From: CAYUEQ01 sp964443805
Lineage (GTDB): Bacteria; Bacillota_I; Bacilli_A; RF39; UBA660
Length of the DNA: 18,933 bases
NCBI GenBank assembly: GCA_964443805.1
Contig: CAYUEQ010000016.1
Span: 1-18,933, forward strand
Direction: 5' to 3'
The notes beneath the pieces were generated by a model, which saw only the letters and a list, made by a program, of their open reading frames with translations, was not told where the DNA came from and ran no database searches. The translations under genes and the position numbers were made by a program. Shown here piece by piece: positions 7,854 to 14,379 of the stretch. The number at the start of each line of letters is the position of its first letter. Position 1 is the first letter of the stretch.

Positions 7854-7882
7854 ATTATAACATAGTTTATTTAATTGAACAA
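7854..7882 (-). promoter_or_regulatory. Promoter of rimP-nusA-ylxR-infB-rbfA operon
   Basis: The -35 TTGTTC (7877-7882) and -10 TATAAT (7854-7859) are separated by 17 bases, and TGT before the -10 makes it an extended element. It lies in the 97-base gap between the four-cysteine membrane protein and rimP. Confidence 0.75.
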
Positions 7883-7895
7883 GAAATATACATTC

Positions 7896-8312
7896 TTAAT
7901 TACAAACACCATTTATCGCTTTTACATAGTCAAAAGTTTCATCTTCTTTTTGTTGTAAACAATAATAATATTCTTCACTTTCTTGACAGATTCCCTTTTT
8001 CATTTTGGTATAAAGATTGTCTTCAACTAAACAATAAAAATTCTCATCAATATTTTCCCAAGCTGCTGTAACACCTTGATCATTCATCTCGTCTATTTCA
8101 TAATCTTTAAAATAACTTAACAAACGATTATACTCATCCTCAGAAATTTTAGCTCCTGCAGTTGTAATAATATTACCTTGATTATCAGTTACTATTTTTA
8201 TTTCTTTTGTTTCTTCTTTTTTTTCTTTATTAAATAAAGGTCTTACTAATACAAATCCTCCCAATATTGCTACTAATACTATTATCGTTATTACTATTTT
8301 TTTCTTACTCAT
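7896..8312 (-). CDS. Membrane-anchored four-cysteine protein, unknown
   Basis: I do not recognise this 138-residue protein. Residues 6-24 form one hydrophobic segment after MSKKKI, so it is probably anchored with the C-terminus outside the cell. A charged Lys/Glu stretch (29-39) follows. The extracellular part has four cysteines (94, 109, 118 and 137) in an aromatic-rich region (ENFYC, EEYYYC), compatible with two disulfides. The ATG overlaps the rluB stop (ATGA), and AAGGAG lies within rluB. It is therefore co-translated with rluB and occupies the place of resA in B. subtilis, though it has no thioredoxin-like CxxC. Confidence 0.75.
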   Translation of the reverse strand: MSKKKIVITIIVLVAILGGFVLVRPLFNKEKKEETKEIKIVTDNQGNIITTAGAKISEDEYNRLLSYFKDYEIDEMNDQGVTAAWENIDENFYCLVEDNLYTKMKKGICQESEEYYYCLQQKEDETFDYVKAINGVCN

Positions 8313-9031
8313 TTTAACTCCTTTTTATATGTATATAATTTCTTAACTTCATCATCACTTAAATATCGGTATTCACCTGATTGCATTTTTTCTAATTTTA
8401 AAAATCCATAACCTACTCTTGTTAATTTTAAAACGTCAAACCCGAGATATTCAAAAATTCTTTTTATAATATGATTTTGTCCTTCAACAATAGTTATCTC
8501 AATTAACGAGGTGTTTTTCTTTGTATCTGTTTCTTTTATTTTTAATCTTTTAGGTTTTATTCTAATTTCATCAAAACTTAATCCTTTTTTCAACTTGTGA
8601 TAAGTATCCATTTGCATAATACCCTTTATTTTAACTAAGTATGTCTTTGGTACTTCATTGCTTGGATGCATTAATATATTTGATAACTCACCATCATTAG
8701 TTAATATAATTAGACCTGTAGTATCGTAATCAAGCCGTCCTATGGGATAAATACGTGATTTAGTGTCGATTAAATCAACAACTGTTTTACGTTGTTTATC
8801 ATCTTTTGTTGAACTAATAATATTTCTAGGTTTATTTAATAAATAATATTCAGACTTAGGATAACTCAATCTTTTTCCATCGACAATAATACTATCTTCA
8901 TAACTAGCTTTAGTTCCGAGTTCAGTTACAACTATACCATTTAACCGAACACGACCTTCTTTAATTAATTCTTCTGATTTTCTTCTTGATGCTATACCAG
9001 ACTTTGCAATAAGTTTTTGTATTCTTTCCAA
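8309..9031 (-). CDS. rluB: RluB/RsuA-type rRNA pseudouridine synthase
   Basis: This family isomerises specific uridines in 23S (RluB) or 16S (RsuA) rRNA. With the TTG start at 9031 the product has 240 residues: an S4 RNA-binding domain (ERIQKLIAKSGIASRRKSEELI and on, about 1-60) and the catalytic domain with GRLDYDTTGLIILTNDGEL, in which the Asp of GRLD (residue 101) is the nucleophile. I chose TTG because AGGTGAT (9036-9042) is correctly placed for it and homologues begin MERLQK. The upstream in-frame GTG at 9040 lies inside that ribosome binding site. It follows spmB by 24 bases, matching the B. subtilis order dacB-spmA-spmB-rluB. The target base cannot be told from the sequence. Confidence 0.93.
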   Translation of the reverse strand: MERIQKLIAKSGIASRRKSEELIKEGRVRLNGIVVTELGTKASYEDSIIVDGKRLSYPKSEYYLLNKPRNIISSTKDDKQRKTVVDLIDTKSRIYPIGRLDYDTTGLIILTNDGELSNILMHPSNEVPKTYLVKIKGIMQMDTYHKLKKGLSFDEIRIKPKRLKIKETDTKKNTSLIEITIVEGQNHIIKRIFEYLGFDVLKLTRVGYGFLKLEKMQSGEYRYLSDDEVKKLYTYKKELK

Positions 9032-9035
9032 GTCA

Positions 9036-9042
9036 ATCACCT
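9036..9042 (-). promoter_or_regulatory. Ribosome binding site deciding TTG start of rluB
   Basis: AGGTGAT on the minus strand lies 4 bases before the TTG at 9031. It contains the alternative GTG start at 9040, which has no site of its own. Confidence 0.65.
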
Positions 9043-9055
9043 ATATATAAGTATA

Positions 9056-9577
9056 TCAAGAAAACACAATAGAAACAATTAAAATACTAGCAACGATACC
9101 AACTAAGTCAGCAAACAAACCTACTTTTAATGAATGTCTTATTTTAGATATCTTTATACTCCCAAAATATAAAGTAATTACATAAAAAGTTGTATCAGTA
9201 CAACCTTGAATAGTAGATGCAAGTCTTCCTATGTATGAATCAGGTCCGAAAGTATCATATATATTATTTAAAATCCCTAATGTAGCCGAACCAGATATCG
9301 GTCTTAATAAAGCCATTGGTATAACTTCAACCGGAAACTTTAAAATATTAAAAAAAGTTCTAGCAAAGGAAAGAGAATATTCAATCACACCACTTTTAAT
9401 AAATAAATTAGTAGCAAATACCATTGCAATCATATAGGGAAATATAGTTAGAGTTGCTGTTAATCCATCTTTGGCACCTTCGATAAAAGTATCATAAATA
9501 TCAACCTTTTTATAAAAACCATAAACAATTACTATAAGTACAATTAATGGAATAGCAAATATAGATATATATTTCAT
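9056..9577 (-). CDS. spmB: Spore maturation protein SpmB
   Basis: SpmB and SpmA are membrane proteins with nucleoside-recognition (Gate) domains, needed in B. subtilis for full spore core dehydration and heat resistance; their biochemical activity is not settled. The 173-residue product is mostly hydrophobic, with about five membrane segments. It shows the family signature RPISGSATLGIL (92-103), GPDSYIGRLASTIQGCTDTT (111-130) and FYVITLYFG. Its ATG overlaps the spmA stop (ATGA). The TGA stop at 9056 supports the standard genetic code. SpmB may serve another role in a non-sporulating host. Confidence 0.94.
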   Translation of the reverse strand: MKYISIFAIPLIVLIVIVYGFYKKVDIYDTFIEGAKDGLTATLTIFPYMIAMVFATNLFIKSGVIEYSLSFARTFFNILKFPVEVIPMALLRPISGSATLGILNNIYDTFGPDSYIGRLASTIQGCTDTTFYVITLYFGSIKISKIRHSLKVGLFADLVGIVASILIVSIVFS

Positions 9578-10155
9578 TTCTTATTCTTCTTTCTAATAAA
9601 ATAATCGACAATTAAACCCGAAATAGCAGCACAAAAAGTTGCAAAGATAGAAGTACCTATTATTTCAGTTGGATTAGCACTTCCATGCAACATTCTCATC
9701 GCAATGACCGTTGTTGGTATTATCGTTACTCCTCCAGTATTAAGAATTAAAAATGTAACCATCGCATCACTGGCTATCTTTTTATTATTATTTAATTTTT
9801 GTAATTCTTCCATCGCTTTTAAACCAAATGGAGTAGCAGCACTCCCCAGTCCCATCATATTTACTGCTACATTAGATGCTATATATCCTAAAGCCTTACT
9901 CCCTTTAGGGATACTTGGAAATAAAACCTTTAATGGTTTTGATAAAAAGTTAGCAATTAATACAAGTAGACCACTTTTTTCAGCTATCTTCATTAAACCC
10001 ATCCATAAAACTAAAATAGGTAATATTTCTAATACCAAATTAAAACCTGACTTAGCACTTAATAAAATTTCTTGATTTATCAACTCAGCATTCCCAGTAC
10101 TAAAAGCAAAACCAATTCCAATTAAAATTAATAATCCCCATATAATATTTACCAT
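9574..10155 (-). CDS. spmA: Spore maturation protein SpmA
   Basis: This is the partner of SpmB, a membrane protein acting in spore core dehydration. The 193-residue product has an N-terminal membrane helix (MVNIIWGLLILIGIG), several further helices, and the family signature PLKVLFPSIPKGSKALGYIA followed by NMMGLGSAATPFGLKAMEEL. The N-terminus matches SpmA homologues (MVNIIW), so the ATG at 10155 is right, yet no Shine-Dalgarno sequence precedes it. Instead TATAAT lies 5 bases upstream. It starts 23 bases after dacB. Confidence 0.94.
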   Translation of the reverse strand: MVNIIWGLLILIGIGFAFSTGNAELINQEILLSAKSGFNLVLEILPILVLWMGLMKIAEKSGLLVLIANFLSKPLKVLFPSIPKGSKALGYIASNVAVNMMGLGSAATPFGLKAMEELQKLNNNKKIASDAMVTFLILNTGGVTIIPTTVIAMRMLHGSANPTEIIGTSIFATFCAAISGLIVDYFIRKKNKK

Positions 10156-10178
10156 GTTAAATTATATGAAAATAAATT

Positions 10179-11255
10179 TTAATTATTTTTAAACCAGTTT
10201 ATTATTTTTTTAAACAAAGATACTTTTTCCTTCTCTTTAGTCTTTGCTAAATAAATATTTTCTTGATGAAGTAATTTATTATTTAATGTAACTTCTACTA
10301 CCCCAACTTTTTCATTATCATCTACATTTTTAAGCCTTTTTAACTTTATATCTAAATTCAAATTATCTTTTTCATTTTCTGTTAATAAAAGTTTATAATT
10401 ATTTTTTATATAAAGTTTATCTTTTTTATAATATTTTTCCGTTACTTTAAAATTGTTTTTATCTAAAGCCTCAACCAAACTATATCTATTAAAGTATTCC
10501 TCGTATAACTTTTTATGGTTAGAAAAATCATTTGGATCATTTAAGGTCACAATTACTAAACTTTTATCATCTTTTTTAGCTGTTGTTACTAATGTTCTCC
10601 TAGCTTTTTCAGTAAAACCAGTTTTCCCTCCAGTTGTATATTCATACTGTCTTAATAATTTATTTTTATTCGACCAGACATAGGTCTTATAGTTTGTTTT
10701 AACTGTTATCGATTTAGTAGAAACAATTTTTTGATACTTTTCATTTAATGCAGCATATTTAGTCAACAAAGCCATGTCATAAGATGTTGAAGTATTTCCT
10801 TTACCATTACTTTCTTCTAAGCCATGGGAATTATAAAATATAGTGTTTTCCATACCAAGCGAGTAAGCTTTGTCATTCATTAACTTAACAAAACCTTCCA
10901 TACTTCCACCTATATAATTTGCAATCGCCATAGCTGCATCATTACCACTTCTAAGCATTAAGCCATACAAAAGATGTTCTAAAGTAATTTTTTCACCAAC
11001 CTGAATATATATTCCTGATCCATAAGATTTTAATATTTCGGTTCCCACTTCTACCTCATCACTAAGTCGAGCATTTTCTAATGCCACAACTGCAGTCATT
11101 ATTTTAGTAGTACTAGCAATTAATTTTTCTTTATGAATGTTTTTACCATACAAAACTCTTCCAGAATCTAAATCCATCACAATTGCCGAATCAGCACTCA
11201 TTGCAAAAACTGAGATAGGAAACAATAAAATAATTAATAATAATATTTTTTTCAT
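10179..11255 (-). CDS. dacB: D-alanyl-D-alanine carboxypeptidase (PBP5 family)
   Basis: This enzyme removes the terminal D-Ala from peptidoglycan stem peptides outside the membrane. From the ATG at 11255 it has 358 residues: a signal peptide (MKKILLLIILLFPISVFA), the SxxK motif STTK (48-51), SGN (103-105) and KTG (211-213), then a beta-rich C-terminal domain and an amphipathic end (SLFKKIINWFKNN) of the kind that anchors these enzymes. A GTG at 11264 is in frame, but GAGTGAT (11260-11266) is placed to serve the ATG. Its position before spmA matches the sporulation gene dacB of B. subtilis, which shapes spore cortex; a vegetative DacA/DacF role is possible. Confidence 0.93.
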   Translation of the reverse strand: MKKILLLIILLFPISVFAMSADSAIVMDLDSGRVLYGKNIHKEKLIASTTKIMTAVVALENARLSDEVEVGTEILKSYGSGIYIQVGEKITLEHLLYGLMLRSGNDAAMAIANYIGGSMEGFVKLMNDKAYSLGMENTIFYNSHGLEESNGKGNTSTSYDMALLTKYAALNEKYQKIVSTKSITVKTNYKTYVWSNKNKLLRQYEYTTGGKTGFTEKARRTLVTTAKKDDKSLVIVTLNDPNDFSNHKKLYEEYFNRYSLVEALDKNNFKVTEKYYKKDKLYIKNNYKLLLTENEKDNLNLDIKLKRLKNVDDNEKVGVVEVTLNNKLLHQENIYLAKTKEKEKVSLFKKIINWFKNN

Positions 11256-11278
11256 AACAATCACTCATTAATTCTATG

Positions 11279-11301
11279 AGTTGAATATTAAAAAAGAGAA
11301 C
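11279..11301 (+). repeat. Direct repeat copy 1 (23 bp)
   Basis: This 23-base segment (starting AGTTGAATATT and ending AAAAGAGAAC) matches 14341-14363 at 22 of 23 positions, in the same orientation. It forms the T-tract and one arm of a terminator hairpin on the minus strand. The two copies flank the ApeA-like and exonuclease genes. Confidence 0.8.
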
Positions 11302-11314
11302 ATAAATTCTCTTT
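11290..11314 (-). terminator. Terminator hairpin upstream of dacB
   Basis: AAAGAGAA pairs with TTCTCTTT across the loop TTTATG, followed by a run of T on the minus strand. It lies 147 bases after the ApeA-like gene and 35 bases before the dacB start. It may end the ApeA-like transcript, or a short RNA from the promoter at 11409, or attenuate dacB. Confidence 0.7.
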
Positions 11315-11408
11315 AAATAAAATTGTTTCAGTTTATAATATACACCAACTATTAAAAGGCAAAATATAAATGCACTGGGCAATCCTTTTGTTTTTTTAAA
11401 CAAGTAAC

Positions 11409-11417
11409 ATTATAACA
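11409..11417 (-). promoter_or_regulatory. Candidate extended -10 promoter upstream of dacB
   Basis: TGTTATAAT on the minus strand matches an extended -10 element. No good -35 is seen. Transcription would start near 11402, about 90 bases before the terminator hairpin at 11290-11314, and the interval has no convincing gene. Confidence 0.45.
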
Positions 11418-11461
11418 ATTTGAGATTACAAATATATTTTCCAAATAATTAGTTTTTTATT

Positions 11462-12667
11462 TTATAATATTATCTTAAATTTCTTTTTAAATTGTTCTAT
11501 TTCACCTATAACCTGAGTCTTTAATTTATTATCAACAGTTAATCCTATATAATCAATAATTATTGTTCTAAAACATAGATTAATTTTCCAAAATGCATAG
11601 TTCATTTGTTTCTTCTCGAATAAATTTTTCTTTTCATGCTTATTTAAATGGGAAAAGTAGTTTCTATGATTTTTTGCTTTATATAAAAATATACATTCCA
11701 TTCTTTTTTCCACTTTTATTTTTCTTTTATCTGTTCGTGACAAAATAAAACCGGTATTTTTATTTTTTAAAAATACTTCTTCTAATATTTCCCACAGTTT
11801 TAGCGAATCATTTATACAACTTTTATAAAAACCTTCAATACATTGAACAAGCATATTTATTTTAATTTCATTGTAAATATCTGAGTTAATTATAGAAAAA
11901 TATATATCAATTAACAATGAAGTTTTATCTTTTAACTCTAACCATTTTTTTATTATTTGTGAATTTATAGAATGTTTATCAACTTGTATTATAATTTTTG
12001 ATTGCATTCTACTTTTATTAACACACGAATATTTATTTACTATACTACTATGAAATAATATTTCGTTATTATTGTTAATATATTTTCGGCTAATAAATTT
12101 CATACCAGTTCCACAATACATAATTAATAATTCATATACAACGAAAGCAATATTCATTAATTTTTTCGCTTTAATATTTCTTTTGTTAGTCACTATAATA
12201 CTAACTATTTTATTTTCTTTGTTAATTGTTTTTTTGATTTCTACTTTTGTAACAGTATTATATTCAAACGTAAAATCACTAACATAATTTATATTATTAA
12301 AATCCAACGGCACCTCTAATTCAACAACAACTTTATTAGAAATGATTTTCTCCTTTTTTACGTCTCCATTCTCAAGTATATAATCTATACTATTAGCGTA
12401 AATACTAACCATTCCATTCTCATTAAAAACATGTCCAAAAATGCAATTATGGCAATAGTATTTTTTATCTTTTGAATATAATATTAAATTTTGAGGCTTT
12501 GTATCACTAAAGTTAACTCTACCCTTTAAATCAAAAAGCTCTTTAAAATCATTCATTGATATTTCTGAATTAAGTATGTACCGATTTACCAAATCAAGTT
12601 TTATATTAATATGTAACTCTTTACCAGTAGCTTTTTTAGCATTAATTATTTCTGTATATTTAGACAT
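11462..12667 (-). CDS. ApeA-like HEPN-domain putative abortive-infection protein
   Basis: This 401-residue protein resembles ApeA-type antiphage proteins, in which an N-terminal beta-rich domain precedes a C-terminal HEPN domain thought to act as an RNase on infection. Seen here: a beta-rich N-terminal half (about 15-230); a helical segment NMLVQCIEGFYKSC (271-284) like the conserved L.Q.LE.y.r helix of this HEPN family; and NHRNYFSHLNKHEKK (333-347), with R335-x4-H340 matching the HEPN RxxxxH catalytic motif with a polar residue after Arg. Helices ending CFRTIIIDYIGL close the domain. There is no signal peptide. It has a good ribosome binding site (AGGTGAT) and a TATAAT 18 bases before the ATG, with a perfect palindrome further upstream. 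Its neighbours are unrelated, which fits an accessory gene. Family assignment is by eye. Confidence 0.68.
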   Translation of the reverse strand: MSKYTEIINAKKATGKELHINIKLDLVNRYILNSEISMNDFKELFDLKGRVNFSDTKPQNLILYSKDKKYYCHNCIFGHVFNENGMVSIYANSIDYILENGDVKKEKIISNKVVVELEVPLDFNNINYVSDFTFEYNTVTKVEIKKTINKENKIVSIIVTNKRNIKAKKLMNIAFVVYELLIMYCGTGMKFISRKYINNNNEILFHSSIVNKYSCVNKSRMQSKIIIQVDKHSINSQIIKKWLELKDKTSLLIDIYFSIINSDIYNEIKINMLVQCIEGFYKSCINDSLKLWEILEEVFLKNKNTGFILSRTDKRKIKVEKRMECIFLYKAKNHRNYFSHLNKHEKKNLFEKKQMNYAFWKINLCFRTIIIDYIGLTVDNKLKTQVIGEIEQFKKKFKIIL

Positions 12668-12685
12668 ATTACATCACCTTTTTTT

Positions 12686-12691
12686 ATTATA
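12686..12691 (-). promoter_or_regulatory. -10 element of the ApeA-like gene
   Basis: A perfect TATAAT lies 18 bases upstream of the ATG at 12667, so the leader would be about 10 bases. No recognisable -35 is found at 12708-12715, which would fit a promoter needing an activator bound at the adjacent palindrome. Confidence 0.55.
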
Positions 12692-12716
12692 ACTTCAAAA
12701 ACATAATTCTCACTAA

Positions 12717-12736
12717 ATTGAAAATGCATTTTCAAT
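12717..12736. promoter_or_regulatory. Perfect 20-bp palindrome, candidate operator
   Basis: ATTGAAAATG is followed directly by its exact reverse complement CATTTTCAAT. It lies just upstream of the expected -35 position of the ApeA-like gene, centred about 48 bases before its predicted transcription start. It could be a dimeric regulator's site; as RNA it could fold into an 8-bp stem with loop TGCA and act as a weak terminator of the exonuclease transcript. Confidence 0.6.
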
Positions 12737-12888
12737 AGAATTTATAGCATTTCTTTTCACTTGTGTTTTTCTAATTAAATAAAGTTTTAAGTCTATTCTA
12801 GTAAGTATATTCCAATTATTACATTGTTTTTTGTAACGAGATAGAAGCTAGAACAACTATCAGTGCAAAAATAATATCTAAAGCTTAG
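12737..12888. other. Gene-free spacer after exonuclease gene
   Basis: This AT-rich spacer has no open frame with a ribosome binding site. The only structure I see is a short TTACA/TGTAA inverted repeat on the minus strand (about 12823-12837) without a T-tract. No clear terminator follows the exonuclease gene. Confidence 0.5.
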
Positions 12889-14184
12889 CTATTCATCCCT
12901 TATTATGTCATAAAAATCATTTTCAGTTATAATTTCTATGTCTTGTCCTTTTAATTTTAAATTTTCTGCTTTTTTTTGTTTTGAAGTTTTACCATCTTTT
13001 ATTGTTTTATAATAATTTGTATTTCCTAGTATTAAATAATTTGTTTTAGATGTTACATTATCCCCGCAAACCCCACCAAGGTTCACAACTATTTGCATAG
13101 CATCTTTTCTAACTAATTTATCTAATGTTCCAGTAAATACACACACTTTATCAAATAGCTGATGTGTTTCGTCAAGTTCTCCTACAGTTGGTGTAATATC
13201 TTTAGCCGAAAATTTAGAATTTCTTACTTTATTTTCTCGAATTACAACTGGTATGCCAAACTTTTTACAAAAGTCAATTTCCGAAATCACTTTTAATCTT
13301 CCTTCTTTTTCTAACATATCAGCTCTGATTAACCAATTACTAAAATATTCATCGTATTGACTAAATTTTTTATTTAGATACTTTTTAAAAGTCGCATCAT
13401 TCACAATTAAAAAGTCACTTGAAGAATAAAATATGTCATATGTTTTGCAATTTAATCTATTTAAAATATTTTTTATAATTTTATAATCAATATGTTTTAA
13501 AGATGTTTTTACTGCTACTTTCGAATTTTTAAAATCCTTATCCAAAATTAATGTTTTTTCTATTTCTTGCATTTTAATATCATAATATTTATTAGCGTAT
13601 TCTCTCAATTTATTATATATTTCAAACGTTATTTCTACATCCCTTAACGCTCTGTGCGCTCCAATATATTCAACACCAAAATAATTTGCTAAAACTCCTA
13701 ATTTATAACTACCAACGTCTTTAATTAGCTTTTTTGCAAGTCGCATAGTATCTAAAAAATCGTTTTTTAATGGCTTTTCTAAGTATCTCATATAATTATC
13801 GTATAAAAAATTCACATCAAAATTTGCGTTATGAGCCAGTATAATACTATCTTCTAAAAAATTGTCAAATTCTTTTATAACTGTTTGAATATTTTTTTGT
13901 CCTTCTAACATTTTATCTGTTATACCAGTAAATTCTGTTATAAATGGCGGTAATTTAGTATCTATTTCTATCAATTCACTAAATTTAGCAATAAACTGAT
14001 TATTTTTATATCTAATTGCCGATATTTCAATTATTTTATCGTATTGAGGAGAAAATCCAGTTGTTTCAATATCGACAACTACAAAATTATCTATTAATTC
14101 TAGTAAACTACTTCCTTTAAATTCTCTAGTACTTGGTTTTGGTTTTCGTTTTGTTTGTTCAAACACAAAAGAAGTATCTATCAT
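12889..14184 (-). CDS. DnaQ-like 3'-5' exonuclease with BRCT domain
   Basis: The 431-residue protein has a DEDDh exonuclease domain (about 33-195) with ExoI VVVDIETTGF (D38, E40), ExoII HNANFDVNFL (D123) and ExoIII HRALRDVEIT (H177, D182), so all catalytic residues are present. A middle region (about 200-335) is unrecognised. A C-terminal BRCT domain (about 344-430) shows VCVFTGTLDKLVRKDA, NLGGVCGDNVTSKTNYLI and the final EIITENDFYDII strand and helix. This DnaQ plus BRCT layout is known in Firmicutes and resembles the epsilon proofreading fold joined to a ligase-type BRCT; a role in DNA repair or processing is likely but the substrate is unknown. The ATG at 14184 follows GAGGTG, with an extended -10 at 14206. 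It stands alone between the lipoprotein gene and the ApeA-like gene. Confidence 0.9.
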   Translation of the reverse strand: MIDTSFVFEQTKRKPKPSTREFKGSSLLELIDNFVVVDIETTGFSPQYDKIIEISAIRYKNNQFIAKFSELIEIDTKLPPFITEFTGITDKMLEGQKNIQTVIKEFDNFLEDSIILAHNANFDVNFLYDNYMRYLEKPLKNDFLDTMRLAKKLIKDVGSYKLGVLANYFGVEYIGAHRALRDVEITFEIYNKLREYANKYYDIKMQEIEKTLILDKDFKNSKVAVKTSLKHIDYKIIKNILNRLNCKTYDIFYSSSDFLIVNDATFKKYLNKKFSQYDEYFSNWLIRADMLEKEGRLKVISEIDFCKKFGIPVVIRENKVRNSKFSAKDITPTVGELDETHQLFDKVCVFTGTLDKLVRKDAMQIVVNLGGVCGDNVTSKTNYLILGNTNYYKTIKDGKTSKQKKAENLKLKGQDIEIITENDFYDIIRDE

Positions 14185-14205
14185 AAATTACACCTCATTA
14201 ATTCA

Positions 14206-14214
14206 ATTCTAACA
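14206..14214 (-). promoter_or_regulatory. Extended -10 promoter of the exonuclease gene
   Basis: TGTTAGAAT on the minus strand lies 21 bases before the ATG at 14184. A weak TTAATA at an 18-base distance may serve as -35. Confidence 0.5.
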
Positions 14215-14340
14215 TAAACAGTTAATAATTATTAATTTATTCCGTCTTTTATAATGATTTGTAGCGAATTTAATTCTAAGTGATATATAGAAAAGTTTTT
14301 TTATGATTGTTGATAATGTTGTTTTTTCTGAAATAGTTTA

Positions 14341-14363
14341 AGTTGAACATTAAAAAAGAGAAC
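14341..14363 (+). repeat. Direct repeat copy 2 (23 bp)
   Basis: This segment (starting AGTTGAACATT and ending AAAAGAGAAC) matches 11279-11301 with a single C/T difference. It carries the T-tract and one arm of the lipoprotein gene's terminator. Confidence 0.8.
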
Positions 14364-14379
14364 TACTAATCGTTCTCTT
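14352..14379 (-). terminator. Intrinsic terminator of the lipoprotein gene
   Basis: AAGAGAAC... on the minus strand pairs AGAGAAC with GTTCTCT (extended by one A-T pair) across an 8-base loop, followed by a run of T. The hairpin overlaps the last codons; the TAG stop lies in the loop. Confidence 0.85.

Noticed and set aside
9056..9058. Mycoplasma-type code with TGA as tryptophan
   Set aside because: TGA ends spmA, spmB, rluB, ylxR and the 67-residue membrane protein at family-consistent lengths or overlaps, and tryptophans are encoded by TGG.
9704..10075. 123-residue plus-strand frame opposite spmA
   Set aside because: It is antisense to a well-conserved gene, with no ribosome binding site or recognisable content.
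11271..11278. CATAGAAT upstream of dacB as a sigma-E -10 element
   Set aside because: It resembles the sporulation sigma-E -10, but no matching -35 is found at the required distance.
11191..11403. 70-residue minus-strand frame overlapping the dacB start
   Set aside because: It starts with TTG without a ribosome binding site, runs through a terminator hairpin and overlaps the dacB signal peptide in another frame.
14225..14238. Short TTAATAATTATTAA palindrome upstream of the exonuclease gene
   Set aside because: It consists only of A and T, so it is expected by chance here and has no further support.
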